Assembly (NCBI RefSeq): GCF_003598715.1
Contig: NZ_QZFU01000041.1
Span: 62,001 to 126,000, forward strand
Length of the DNA: 64,000 nt
Reading direction: 5' to 3'
Source: Nocardia panacis
GTDB taxonomy: Bacteria > Actinomycetota > Actinomycetes > Mycobacteriales > Mycobacteriaceae
Part shown: in pieces, positions 1-7,138 of the stretch
Layout: every line of letters starts with the position of its first letter
Numbering within the stretch: the stretch's first letter is position 1
Notes under the pieces: model-generated
What the model was told of the DNA's origin: nothing
Database searches by the model: none
The model's input: the letters and a program-made list of their open reading frames with translations, nothing else
Translations under genes and position numbers: made by a program

Positions 1-272
1 ACCATCTCGACGAGGTCCGGCCCTTTTCCGGTGCGCCACCCGTCTTCCAGCAGCCCGGCCAACCACTCCGCGCCATCGCGCGAACCGTGGGCTGTCTCCA
101 CGTCGACTGCTTCGATCCCGAGTGCGATCAGCAACTCGTCGAACTCCTCGAACAGCATCAGCAGACGGGCGGCGAGAATGCGGGTTGGCGGGACAGCGGG
201 CTTGGTCGGGATCGGCTGCTCGGCGGCGGCCATGAACGTCTCGACACCTTTGAGCAGGTTCGGTGTGGTCAC
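1..272 (-). CDS. Hypothetical element protein, C-terminus off the left edge
   Basis: An open frame runs leftward from a GTG at 272 to the edge with no stop, giving 90 visible codons. The GTG overlaps the TGA of the upstream gene (GTGA at 269-272), the same coupling used by several neighbours, which is the main support for the start. The visible product begins VTTPNLLKGVETFMAAA and continues with a hydrophobic-acidic helical stretch around LLMLFEEFDELLIALG. An internal ATG at 233 is an alternative start. I do not recognise a family. It is the last visible gene of the leftward operon. Confidence 0.65.
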   Translation of the reverse strand, partial: MTTPNLLKGVETFMAAAEQPIPTKPAVPPTRILAARLLMLFEEFDELLIALGIEAVDVETAHGSRDGAEWLAGLLEDGWRTGKGPDLVEM

Positions 273-580
273 TTCAGAGTTCTTTCTGGGAGGGGTGCAT
301 GATCGGCGGCCTTGGCGACGCGGCAGGAGAAGCAGCGGCATCCCCAGTTCTGATATGTCGACGGTGTGCCGTGCTGGAGGTAGTTGCCGTTCTGATCGAC
401 TGCGGCGAACGGGCGACCTTTGACGATGACTCGTCGGGCACGGCGGCGCGCGCGTAGGTCGGCGGTATAGCGTCGCAACGCTTCTCGACATTCGGTGCAG
501 CGGCATCCGCTGGTGTAGCTGGAGACCTTGCCGTGCGTGAGACCGGCGGCCTTGACCATCGTGTTGGTGTATGTGTTCAC
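269..580 (-). CDS. Small two-zinc-finger phage protein
   Basis: This 103-residue protein starts at a GTG whose last bases overlap the stop of the upstream gene (GTGA, 577-580); a longer upstream reading would run over that gene in another frame. It contains two copies of one motif: HGKVSSYTSGCRCTECREA near residues 14-32 and HGTPSTYQNWGCRCFSCRVA near residues 73-92. Each copy places an invariant His ahead of a CxC..C group, as expected for a small metal-binding finger. Arg-rich sequence between them suggests nucleic-acid binding. Proteins of this kind are common in actinobacteriophage early regions, with no assigned role that I know of. Confidence 0.7.
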   Translation of the reverse strand: MNTYTNTMVKAAGLTHGKVSSYTSGCRCTECREALRRYTADLRARRRARRVIVKGRPFAAVDQNGNYLQHGTPSTYQNWGCRCFSCRVAKAADHAPLPERTLK

Positions 581-858
581 AGCAGGTCCCAGTCGCGGTC
601 GAGGTCTGTGAAGTGGTCGCTGGCATCGACGCCGTAGACAGATTCCAGGGCGGCTATCCACGTGGCCGAGGGTTCGGATTCGATGCAGTCGGAACATTCA
701 CAAGCCGCGGGCTCGTTGTCCGGGTTCGTGCACCAGGCGCAGCCGCATTGGGGGCCGTTGGTGAGCTGGTCGGGGTGGCAGGTGGGGCAGTCGCCGGTGT
801 CGTCGCACAAGTGGTGTGCGTCGATATCGGTTGCGGGGTCGACGAATTCGACTCGCAT
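577..858 (-). CDS. Cysteine-rich small hypothetical protein
   Basis: This is a 93-residue acidic protein. The ATG at 858 is preceded by CGAAAGGAACCACCC, the leader shared by several genes of this element, so it is preferred over longer starts that overlap the gene upstream. The central region is dense in Cys and His (HHLCDDTGDCPTCHPDQ, then CGCAWC and CECSDC), which suggests one or two structural zinc sites. The C-terminal half (WIAALESVYGVDASDHF) looks helical. It is coupled to the downstream zinc-finger-like gene by a GTGA overlap. No family recognised. Confidence 0.65.
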   Translation of the reverse strand: MRVEFVDPATDIDAHHLCDDTGDCPTCHPDQLTNGPQCGCAWCTNPDNEPAACECSDCIESEPSATWIAALESVYGVDASDHFTDLDRDWDLL

Positions 859-922
859 GGGTGGTTCCTTTCGATCGCCGGGGCGCGGGCTGGCGGACCC
901 GTGGTCCCGGTGTGGTGGCGGT

Positions 923-1441
923 TCAGGCCGGGTTGTCGAGGTGGAATGAGAGGCGACGGGCTGCGGCTTCGATCGCTGCGTCGTTCTCGGCGAGGAACTT
1001 GATGCGTGCGTCCTGAAGCTCGACGATTTGGCTCTGTTCGCGGCGAATCTTGGCCTCCCACAACGCATGTGGCGTGTGCACGGTGTCGAGTACCTGGGCG
1101 ATTAGGGCCTTGAGTTTCGCCCTGGCGGCGGCGGTTGGGAAGTCGTCCCAACCGCCGTCGGACTTCCGCCACCATTGTGCCGCGTAGACGCCATCGCGCG
1201 GGGCGCCGCAACCTTTTGCGATCTCGACAATCAGGTCGACGTGGACGGTGTAGTCGACGCGGTTGACGTGTAATCGCTTGCCGCTGATCCGCAGGACCCA
1301 GCCGCCGATATCGCTGCCGTGTTGTTTCTCGCGCCACGCGTACGCGACCTGGAACGCTCCGGTGACGGGGCCTTCGGCACGGTAGATGTGGTGTCCTTCG
1401 GAGGTGGTTTCGCCTGTGTCGGTGAATGTTTGGCTGGCCAT
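923..1441 (-). CDS. Hypothetical element protein
   Basis: This protein of 172 residues starts at an ATG (1441) behind a CGAAAGGAGCC ribosome-binding leader. The N-terminal half contains alternating hydrophobic and aromatic residues (HIYRAEGPVTGAFQVAYAW, then GGWVLRISGKRL), consistent with a beta-rich domain. The C-terminal 70 residues (AKLKALIAQVLDTVHTPHAL and REQSQIVELQDARIKFLAEN) are predicted to be helical, possibly coiled-coil. No catalytic motif is visible and I do not recognise a family. Confidence 0.7.
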   Translation of the reverse strand: MASQTFTDTGETTSEGHHIYRAEGPVTGAFQVAYAWREKQHGSDIGGWVLRISGKRLHVNRVDYTVHVDLIVEIAKGCGAPRDGVYAAQWWRKSDGGWDDFPTAAARAKLKALIAQVLDTVHTPHALWEAKIRREQSQIVELQDARIKFLAENDAAIEAAARRLSFHLDNPA

Positions 1442-1497
1442 GATTTGGCTCCTTTCGCGCCCGGTGGCGGCCGGATTGGTGGTGACCGTGGCGGCGG

Positions 1498-1650
1498 TCA
1501 GGCGGCGTCGTCGGCCAGGTCGAGCAAATCGTGCTCGTACTCGTGGCCTTCGTCGTCGATGTTGAACAACAGCCCGAGGGGCTGTTGGGTTTGGTCGATG
1601 ATGCGGAGCGCGGCTTTGATTCGGCGGTGCTTCCGATCGTCGGTGGTCAC
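1498..1650 (-). CDS. 50-residue acidic hypothetical protein
   Basis: The GTG at 1650 overlaps the TGA of the upstream gene (GTGA at 1647-1650), giving a 50-residue product. A longer reading from 1701 would overlap the upstream gene by 55 bases and is less likely. The product has a basic N-terminus and an acidic C-terminal half (IDDEGHEYEHDLLDLADDAA). The composition resembles small DNA-mimic or antagonist proteins of phages, but this is only a resemblance and no function is proposed. Confidence 0.55.
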   Translation of the reverse strand: MTTDDRKHRRIKAALRIIDQTQQPLGLLFNIDDEGHEYEHDLLDLADDAA

Positions 1651-1955
1651 AGGCCGGCGGGCTGCCACAGCTTGTTGTCGTAGAGGGCGTTCAGGTCCCA
1701 CGCCCAGTCCTCACCCATGTATCTGGCGAAGGCTTCGCGGACGTCGGCGATCTGCTGCTCGAACATGTGGCGCGCGGTGATATGGATGGTGTGGAATTCG
1801 CCCTCGTCGTCGGTGGCAGCGACCGGCCATGCCTTTTCAAGCCATCCGGCGACGTTCTCTGCCGGGACGAATAGGAAGTCTCCGTCTGTGATGTCGTCGC
1901 GCCACTGGCTGTGGTCGTATGCCTCACCGCTGGAATCGAATACATGAATCGTCAT
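1647..1955 (-). CDS. Hypothetical element protein, first gene after the iteron region
   Basis: This is a 102-residue acidic protein starting at the ATG at 1955 (MTIHVFDSSGEAYDHSQW). A GTG eleven codons upstream is possible, but the sequence in front of the ATG contains a CAGGGG-like ribosome-binding stretch. Trp and acidic residues are frequent and there is no recognisable motif. It lies about 210 bases downstream of a strong leftward promoter (2171-2200) and begins a run of small coupled genes to the left edge. Confidence 0.65.
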   Translation of the reverse strand: MTIHVFDSSGEAYDHSQWRDDITDGDFLFVPAENVAGWLEKAWPVAATDDEGEFHTIHITARHMFEQQIADVREAFARYMGEDWAWDLNALYDNKLWQPAGL

Positions 1956-2170
1956 GGGTTTGCCCCTGTGGGTGGTGGTTCCGGCCACCTCGGTCGATGG
2001 CGGTCGACCGAGGTGGCTCTTTCGGGTGGTTTGTTCCCGTTGGCGGCCGGAAACTGTTGTGCCTCACTACCGTTCGATTATGGGGCCGTACGGCGCAACG
2101 GATATGACACTAACCTGCCGATGCTTCACTTCGCAAATGCTGCGCATGACCTGCGAGAACGGTTCTGTGT

Positions 2171-2200
2171 CATATATTACCCGGTCAGGGGCATTGTCAA
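2171..2200 (-). promoter_or_regulatory. Strong leftward sigma-A-type promoter
   Basis: On the minus strand a perfect TTGACA (2195-2200) is followed after 18 bases by TATATG (2171-2176). It lies in the AT-rich gap between the replication genes and the small-gene run starting at 1955. Just upstream is a short palindrome, ATATGG-C-CCATAT (2209-2221), a possible operator. The predicted transcript would carry a leader of about 205 bases before the ATG at 1955. I see no open frame in that leader worth calling. Confidence 0.55.
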
Positions 2201-2256
2201 GTTGGCGTATATGGCCCATATGGGCGCTATGCCCCACCCGTCTGCGAACTTTACTG

Positions 2257-2388
2257 CGCGCCATACTGCGCACCATCTCTCACGCCATCTCTTGTGTCGT
2301 ATCTCGTGGCGTATAGCGCGCCGTATCTCGTGTCATATAGCAGGTCGTATAGCACGTCGTATCTCATGTCGTATGGCGTGTCGTGTGT
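2257..2388. repeat. Eleven tandem 12-bp direct repeats (iteron-like array)
   Basis: Eleven consecutive 12-base units run in phase with no gaps. The plus-strand consensus is roughly CGYGYCGTATMK; units include TGTGTCGTATCT, CGTGGCGTATAG, CGCGCCGTATCT and CACGTCGTATCT. The core CGTAT or CCATM is the most conserved part. The array lies directly after the replisome-organizer-like genes and beside an AT-rich segment with a strong promoter, the usual layout of an iteron origin. The last eight codons of the gene ending at 2364 run into the array. Read in another minus frame, the units encode a YDxR tetrapeptide repeat, but no real gene enters that frame without a frameshift. Confidence 0.75.
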
Positions 2389-2864
2389 TGCTCGCCCGAG
2401 CGCAACCGTGGCCGTCGCAGAATGTCCGCTAAATCGGCTGAGAACGCGGGAACAGGATCCGGGCCGGACGCAACCCCATTCGATCCATCCACAACCCGCC
2501 TGCGCCGTGCGAAAGGCTTCCGAGGTTCGTGTGTTCGGGTCGTCGCGTCGAACAGCGCCCGCGCCGCAGCCCGAGCCTCTTCGGACGCTGGTGGCGCGAC
2601 TGGAAGTTCCGGCAGGTATTCCGGAGCGTAACCCGGAGCCTTTGCCGCCGAACGGATTCGTGCGGTGACGTGGCCGGGCATGATGCGCTCTGTCTGCTCC
2701 GCGTAGTGGCCGCGGATGGCTTCGGCTGCTGCCTCGGGCGTCCAGGGTGCCCGCCTGGCGGCGTCGAGCCACGAATCGACCATGAGTGCGTCGATGTTCC
2801 GGGAGTCGTAGCTCTGCGCGAGTTGGAGCAGCGCGACCACGGTGTCTCTGGGATTGCTGGACAC
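2364..2864 (-). CDS. Conserved mobile-element protein next to replisome organizer
   Basis: This 166-residue protein starts at a GTG (2864) behind AGGAG, which overlaps the upstream gene's TAG. The N-terminal 90 residues (DTVVALLQLAQSYDSRNI, ALMVDSWLDAARRAPWT, EAAAEAIRGHYAEQTERI, PGHVTARIRSAAK) match a pattern I know from actinobacteriophage and integrative-element proteins encoded beside replication genes; the function is not established to my knowledge. The C-terminal third is Arg/Pro-rich and probably disordered, and its final codons lie inside the iteron-like array. A role in replication or helicase loading is inferred from position only. Confidence 0.75.
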   Translation of the reverse strand: MSSNPRDTVVALLQLAQSYDSRNIDALMVDSWLDAARRAPWTPEAAAEAIRGHYAEQTERIMPGHVTARIRSAAKAPGYAPEYLPELPVAPPASEEARAAARALFDATTRTHEPRKPFARRRRVVDGSNGVASGPDPVPAFSADLADILRRPRLRSGEQHTTRHTT

Positions 2865-2874
2865 GGCGAGTCTC

Positions 2875-3765
2875 CTATGCGGTGATCGCGCTGGACGATC
2901 CGGAGTTCGACAGCGCGCCTTGCGGGTTGGCGGATGGCGGGACGGGAAGTCCTGCGGCGCGCAGGATCTCCGGATTCGGGTTCGACTTGAGCGCTTCGGC
3001 TTGGGCGAATTTCATCTCGGCCGGGGTGAGCCGGTGGCCGTTCGGCATGACCGGGCGGTCCGTGGTCGCCGAGCGGCGGGTCTCGGCAGCGCGGCGGATC
3101 CAGTTGCGCCAAGCGGCTGTCCAGTCGGCGCGGCGTTCGCCTTTACTGAGCCAGTAGTCCGCGAATTTGCGGTGCTCGGCTTCGAGGTCGACGGTGGGGC
3201 ATTCGGCGCGCATGGCGTCGATGACGGTCCAGCCGGGCATCCAGCCGTCGGGGAGCGCGGTCGCGCGCTTTTTGCGCGGCTCTCTAACTACTTCGTCAGA
3301 AGTAGTTGGTACGGGTCGGGTCGGGTGTTCAACGGGCGATGCTTCGTTTGTGCTCGGCACGATGCTCAGCCTCGGCGAAGCATCATGCTTCGCGATCGGT
3401 TCGCTGTTCGGTTCGTTCACCTCTTCCCTTCTGGATTGCCCGGACCGCCTCCCACCTGCGCGTCCTGCTTCGCGGAGCCGTTCGCGTCGGGTCTCGACTT
3501 CGGCCTTGGACGGGTTGAATTTCGACCAGTTTTTGAACGAAAAGTCGCCGTTGTCGTGCTCGTGCCACAGCCCGATTTCGACCAACTCTCGAGCGATTTT
3601 CGGTCGGATTCGGAGCATTTTCTGCGCGTTCTTCGAGACGACGCCGTCAGTGAGCTGGTCCGCGCAGTAGCTCCCGGCGGTGGCCCAGACCCCAATGGCC
3701 GCAAAGCTCGCGCCTAGTCTCTCCGGGCTGGACCAGAACTTGTCGTCGACCTTGAACCAGGTCAT
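2875..3765 (-). CDS. Replisome-organizer / replication-initiation-like protein
   Basis: The product has 296 residues. The ATG (3765) forms an ATGA overlap with the upstream stop, so the shorter start is preferred. The N-terminus (MTWFKVDDKFWSSPERL, then GVWATAGSYCADQLTDGVVS and LVEIGLWHEHDNGDFSFKNW) is typical of phage replisome organizers with a winged-helix DNA-binding fold. A charged, Arg- and Ser-rich linker follows. The C-terminal part (YWLSKGERRADWTAAWRNWI) is a DnaD-like segment often seen in such proteins. In phages of this type the protein binds the origin and recruits the helicase. The iteron-like array about 490 bases downstream is the obvious candidate binding site. Confidence 0.78.
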   Translation of the reverse strand: MTWFKVDDKFWSSPERLGASFAAIGVWATAGSYCADQLTDGVVSKNAQKMLRIRPKIARELVEIGLWHEHDNGDFSFKNWSKFNPSKAEVETRRERLREAGRAGGRRSGQSRREEVNEPNSEPIAKHDASPRLSIVPSTNEASPVEHPTRPVPTTSDEVVREPRKKRATALPDGWMPGWTVIDAMRAECPTVDLEAEHRKFADYWLSKGERRADWTAAWRNWIRRAAETRRSATTDRPVMPNGHRLTPAEMKFAQAEALKSNPNPEILRAAGLPVPPSANPQGALSNSGSSSAITA

Positions 3766-4010
3766 ACCGCGTACTCGCTTTCGGTGGGGTGGTTCGGGCG
3801 CAGGAAGATCGAGTCGCGGATACGGGCGGCGGTGAAGAGCGTCCACTGGGTGCGCGAGGCGATCTCCAGGTCGGTGAATCCGTCCGCGACCAGTTGGCGG
3901 ACCAGTACGCGACGGTCGTGCGGAGTGAGTACTTCGGCGGGCAGTTCACCGGCCTCCACCCTTGTGTAGGTGAACGGCTGCTCTGCTTTATAGCGGGCGG
4001 GCATGGTCAT
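3762..4010 (-). CDS. Small helix-turn-helix protein
   Basis: This is an 82-residue protein. The preferred ATG (4010) starts MTMPARYKAEQPF; longer readings would run into unrelated sequence. Residues from about 30 onward (LTPHDRRVLVRQLVADGFTD, LEIASRTQWTLFTAARIRDS) have the spacing of a sigma-like or LuxR-like helix-turn-helix, with the second helix in TQWTLFTAARIR. It is coupled to the replisome-organizer-like gene by ATGA. It probably binds DNA; the target is unknown. Confidence 0.65.
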   Translation of the reverse strand: MTMPARYKAEQPFTYTRVEAGELPAEVLTPHDRRVLVRQLVADGFTDLEIASRTQWTLFTAARIRDSIFLRPNHPTESEYAV

Positions 4011-4215
4011 GGTGGTGTGCCTGAGGGGTTTCGGCGCGCTGCCGCGCGAATGGCTGGCCGTACGCCGTCCCGGCGACTTGGTCGGGACGGCGCACGGGCG
4101 GTTGTGCCGCTGGGTTGTTGCGCGTGTGGCGGCTGACTTCATCGGTTCGGGCCACGCGGGGTAGGTGGCCCATGTGGTTCACACCGTCGACTGGGTCGAA
4201 TTCGGAGACGGCCAT
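3988..4215 (-). CDS. Possible small hypothetical protein (weak)
   Basis: An ATG at 4215 follows AAGGGAACGG, a plausible ribosome-binding site, and opens a 75-codon frame (MAVSEFDPVDGVNHMGHLP) that overlaps the next gene by 23 bases. The first half looks protein-like; the His- and Pro-rich second half resembles out-of-frame translation. If it is not real, 4011-4312 is about 300 bases with nothing else that I can see, interrupting an otherwise tightly packed operon. Confidence 0.3.
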   Translation of the reverse strand: MAVSEFDPVDGVNHMGHLPRVARTDEVSRHTRNNPAAQPPVRRPDQVAGTAYGQPFARQRAETPQAHHHDHARPL

Positions 4216-4312
4216 AGCTCGGCCGTTCCCTTCTGTCTGGACTGCCGACTCGGGTGCGCACGTTTGTGGCATGTGGGAACAGAATCTGTGTGCGCCAGTC
4301 GGTTTCGCTGCA

Positions 4313-4624
4313 TCAGGCAGCCTCACGCTTGGCGATCACGCGATCGAACTGGGCGACGAGCCGGTCCACGTTGTCGCGGCCGAGAGCGGCTTCGATCTCG
4401 ATCTGACGGGTCGGTGTTGTGTCGAGGTACATGCCGGTGAAAAGGTGCGCATCGATGACCACGACCTTGCCCCGGCCATGCAGCCGCGGACGTTCCCTGC
4501 GCCGTTTACGGGCGGACTCGTTGTGTGCTTCGCGGCACCGTTCGCACGGTTGCTCGTCTCGGCGGTAGTGGCGGTGGTATCCGGCGTCGGTGCCGCAATT
4601 CAGTTGGATGGTGTACGTTTTCAC
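4313..4624 (-). CDS. CxxC finger phage protein
   Basis: The product has 103 residues, with a GTG start (4624) overlapping the stop of the ATPase gene (GTGA, 4621-4624). The N-terminal 50 residues (CGTDAGYHRHYRRDEQPCER followed by CREAHNESARKRRRER) carry the GT-GY-H..R..E.PC..C pattern that recurs in small actinophage proteins, probably a single zinc-binding finger followed by a basic patch. The C-terminal half (RQIEIEAALGRDNVDRLVAQ) is helical. Its CxxC-CREA motif resembles those in the protein encoded at 269-580, suggesting related modules. Function unknown; nucleic-acid binding is likely. Confidence 0.7.
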   Translation of the reverse strand: MKTYTIQLNCGTDAGYHRHYRRDEQPCERCREAHNESARKRRRERPRLHGRGKVVVIDAHLFTGMYLDTTPTRQIEIEAALGRDNVDRLVAQFDRVIAKREAA

Positions 4625-5706
4625 GCCGCTGTTCCAACGGTTTTGCTTCTGTCCGTGGCCATGGCGCGGATGTCGTTGGCGAGAGCCTGAGGCAGATCCC
4701 CGGCTGCTTTCCAAACCGCCTGCAACTCTTCGCGGTTGACGTCCGCGCGTTCGATGGTGGCCCGCATGACGTTGGCGCGCTGCTCGTCCTCTTCGGTGAT
4801 CGGGCGTGCGGTCTGGCGTCCGACGGCAGCCCTTGCACGGTCGGCTACAGGCAGCGGGGCGGCTGAGGAATTCTCCTGCACAGGCCCGGCTTCCTGTGCC
4901 TGGTCTGGGGTGAGCTGCACGTATTCGCGCGGCTTGGCTGTGGTCGGGTGGCATTTCAGCACGTCGAAGATCAGCCATTCGAGGGTGAACGAAGGTGCGG
5001 GGACGGGTTTGTCGACGCCGGGCCGGATACCGGCGTGCACCGACCGGACTCCGATCACACGGGGCGCGGTGTCGCGGGAGAGTCGGACCCATGCGGACGC
5101 GTCGAATGCCAGATTCTTGTGTCCCTCGACCTTGTAGTCCTTGCTGCCGGGAATCGGCTTGCCCTGGTTGTCCAGCGCTGCAACCTCTTTGCCGCGTGCG
5201 GTCACGACGACGATGCCCGGGAATGTCATGAGCAGTCGCATCAGGCGGCCGTGTCGCTCGGCGGCGTCGTTCCACAGGTTCATGGCCGGTTTTATCTCGG
5301 CGTTCGGGTCGTCGCGCAGCAGCTTCTTCGCGTACTTGGACTCGCGGGCGCGTTCGGAAACCCAATCCTTGAGCAACTCCCACTCGGCGGTCATGGAGTC
5401 GATCAGCAGGGCTACCGGCAGCTCGCCTGCCTCGGCGGCCTTCGCGGCGATGGTCCGCACTTCGGTGAGCTGGTCGTAGATATCGCGGTAAGTGCCGTTG
5501 TGCTCGATCACTTCGTAGTCCGCGCCGGGGATTGCGGCGTACTCGTCGGCCGCGCCTTCGCCGAGGTCGAGCCAGAATGCTCGGCCGATCCGGTCGCTCG
5601 CGGTGAGTTCGGCCATGGCCCAGGACTTTCCGGTCTTCTCGCCGCCCTCGACCAGGATGAACGGCCACGGGGTCTTGCCGGTGGGCTTACGGGTGCGAAG
5701 GGACAT
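4621..5706 (-). CDS. Sak4-like RecA-fold ATPase (phage recombination)
   Basis: This protein of 361 residues starts at an ATG in a TGATG overlap with the upstream exonuclease gene. It has a Walker A motif, GGEKTGKS (residues 21-28), and a Walker B-like strand VALLIDSMT near 98-106. The order of elements matches the AAA_24/Sak4 family of phage RecA-like ATPases, which promote single-strand annealing. The last 75 residues are Pro/Ala/Glu-rich and look like a flexible tail. Coupling to a YqaJ exonuclease supports a two-component recombination role: the nuclease resects ends and this protein drives annealing. Confidence 0.75.
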   Translation of the reverse strand: MSLRTRKPTGKTPWPFILVEGGEKTGKSWAMAELTASDRIGRAFWLDLGEGAADEYAAIPGADYEVIEHNGTYRDIYDQLTEVRTIAAKAAEAGELPVALLIDSMTAEWELLKDWVSERARESKYAKKLLRDDPNAEIKPAMNLWNDAAERHGRLMRLLMTFPGIVVVTARGKEVAALDNQGKPIPGSKDYKVEGHKNLAFDASAWVRLSRDTAPRVIGVRSVHAGIRPGVDKPVPAPSFTLEWLIFDVLKCHPTTAKPREYVQLTPDQAQEAGPVQENSSAAPLPVADRARAAVGRQTARPITEEDEQRANVMRATIERADVNREELQAVWKAAGDLPQALANDIRAMATDRSKTVGTAA

Positions 5707-6638
5707 CAGTTGGTTCCTTTCGGGTGGGGCGGCAACGTGGCGGCGTGCCAGTCGATCGGTTTGCGGAATTTATAAAGGGCCACACCGTTTTTCGTCGGTT
5801 GGCGGGTGGCGACAGTTTGGGCGTTCTTCCCGTGTCCGACCACTGCGCGGCGCGCGTTTCCCATGGCGCGCAGTAGCTTGGACCGGGCCAGGTTGAGGGC
5901 TTCGTCGGCGGCATCGACCCCGAGAACGGCGGCCTCGAATTCGCGGGCGGTCTCGATCGACACTTCCCAGTCCCAGTCGCGTTCGATATCGCGGTGCGTG
6001 CGGCGGATGGCGTTGTAGGTCTCGCCGTGCCCGTCGACGTCCGGCGGCTCCCCGGTCGGGTCCATTGCCTTGCGGTAGAACTCGGCGCAGTGGGCCTCGA
6101 TCGCTGCCGCCAGCTCGGGGTCGTAGGTGATGATGTACTCCGACTCGTCGTAGAACGGTCCCAGGCACACCACATACGTCTTGCGAAGCCCCGACATGTG
6201 CATTTGCCACTGGACTTGCAGGAAGTACCCGAGAGGGATTTCGGTTGAGCCGGGCGGCCCCCATTGGTAGTCGCCGCGCCCGTCGGTCTTGGCCTCAACT
6301 CCGAACGTCTCGCCGGTGTGCTCGTTTACGGCAATATCGTCTGGGTTCGCGGCTGCCCATTCCTCCAAGCCGGGACGGCTGAATGTCCTTGTGCCGCGCT
6401 GGCGTAGCTCGGGGTGACGGCGAAAGAACCGGCGGAGAATGATCTCCTCGAAGTCCTGGCCACGCTCAGTGGCCTCGCTCGGCCCGTCTGGGGCGATCTC
6501 GCCACGGAGGAGGTGGAACTCCTTGGTGGGTGAGCTGAATTTGCTGGCGTTGAAGATGCCGGGGATCTTGGACGCGGTGATCTTGCGCGACCACCGGGAG
6601 CTACCGGGCTCCAGGGCCGTGACCTCGACGCCGGTCAT
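5706..6638 (-). CDS. YqaJ-type viral recombinase (lambda-exonuclease-like)
   Basis: This is a 310-residue nuclease of the PD-(D/E)xK superfamily. The ATG (6638) forms ATGA with the stop of the small membrane protein upstream. Visible landmarks are the N-terminal SRWSRKITASKIPGI (substrate-side motif of the family), Asp near 101 in NPDDIAV, the E-x-K pair at 115-117 in GVEAKTDG, and YFLQVQWQMHMSG near 138-150, the helix that usually supplies Gln and Tyr. It should digest one strand of linear duplex DNA. It pairs with the downstream Sak4-like ATPase as a RecET/Red-like module. Confidence 0.85.
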   Translation of the reverse strand: MTGVEVTALEPGSSRWSRKITASKIPGIFNASKFSSPTKEFHLLRGEIAPDGPSEATERGQDFEEIILRRFFRRHPELRQRGTRTFSRPGLEEWAAANPDDIAVNEHTGETFGVEAKTDGRGDYQWGPPGSTEIPLGYFLQVQWQMHMSGLRKTYVVCLGPFYDESEYIITYDPELAAAIEAHCAEFYRKAMDPTGEPPDVDGHGETYNAIRRTHRDIERDWDWEVSIETAREFEAAVLGVDAADEALNLARSKLLRAMGNARRAVVGHGKNAQTVATRQPTKNGVALYKFRKPIDWHAATLPPHPKGTN

Positions 6639-6751
6639 CCGCGCATTCTTACGCGAGCCGGCAGCGTCAGACCGATGCACATGAGGGTCGGTGCCGCGAT
6701 GAACAGGTGGATGATACTGGCGGACAACGGTTCTCGGCTGCGAGCATTCAT
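6635..6751 (-). CDS. 38-residue membrane protein, coupled at both ends
   Basis: This short frame opens with an ATG overlapping the upstream stop (ATGA, 6748-6751) and closes with a TGA overlapping the exonuclease start (ATGA, 6635-6638). The product is MNARSREPLSASIIHLFIAA followed by PTLMCIGLTLPARVRMRG. It has one hydrophobic segment of about 18 residues flanked by Arg on both sides, as expected for a single-span membrane peptide. No homologue is recognised. The double overlap is the strongest evidence that it is translated. Confidence 0.6.
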   Translation of the reverse strand: MNARSREPLSASIIHLFIAAPTLMCIGLTLPARVRMRG

Positions 6752-7035
6752 ACCGCCGCCACCTTCGCCTTGAGCTGCGCATTGAGCCGGTCGATCAGAT
6801 CGAGTGCGTTGTTGATTGCATCGACCGCCTCGGTGCCATCCACAGTGAACCAGTAGTACTTGCCGCCGGTCCGGGTTCCGTCGAGCCCGGCGTACGCATC
6901 GGGTAGGTGGACGAATACCTCGAATCCGCGCCATTTGTTGCTCAGGCTCCATTGCGGAGTTGTGCCGTTGACGTGCGGCGCACGCTCGTTGAGGTGGGCA
7001 ATGGCGTCGGTGAGGATGGTACTGTTGTGCTGCAT
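6748..7035 (-). CDS. Hypothetical element protein
   Basis: The 95-residue protein starts at an ATG (7035) behind the CGAAAGGAACCACCC-type leader. The sequence begins MQHNSTILTDAIAHLNERAP and ends in a helical stretch (TEAVDAINNALDLIDRLNAQ LKAK). The centre is rich in Trp, Tyr and Gly (WRGFEVFVHLPDAY, GGKYYWFTVDG), suggesting a beta hairpin. It is the second gene of the leftward operon. I recognise no family. Confidence 0.68.
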   Translation of the reverse strand: MQHNSTILTDAIAHLNERAPHVNGTTPQWSLSNKWRGFEVFVHLPDAYAGLDGTRTGGKYYWFTVDGTEAVDAINNALDLIDRLNAQLKAKVAAV

Positions 7036-7138
7036 CTGTGGGTGGTTCCTTTCGGGTGCACCAGGCCGACGCTCATCTCTTGGCGGAGAGGCGTCGGCCG
7101 CCTCATATCGAGCAAGGGCTATCCGTGCTTGGGCGCGA

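Noticed and set aside
2257..2388. CRISPR array
   Set aside because: Units are 12 bases and directly tandem with no spacers, and no cas gene is present.
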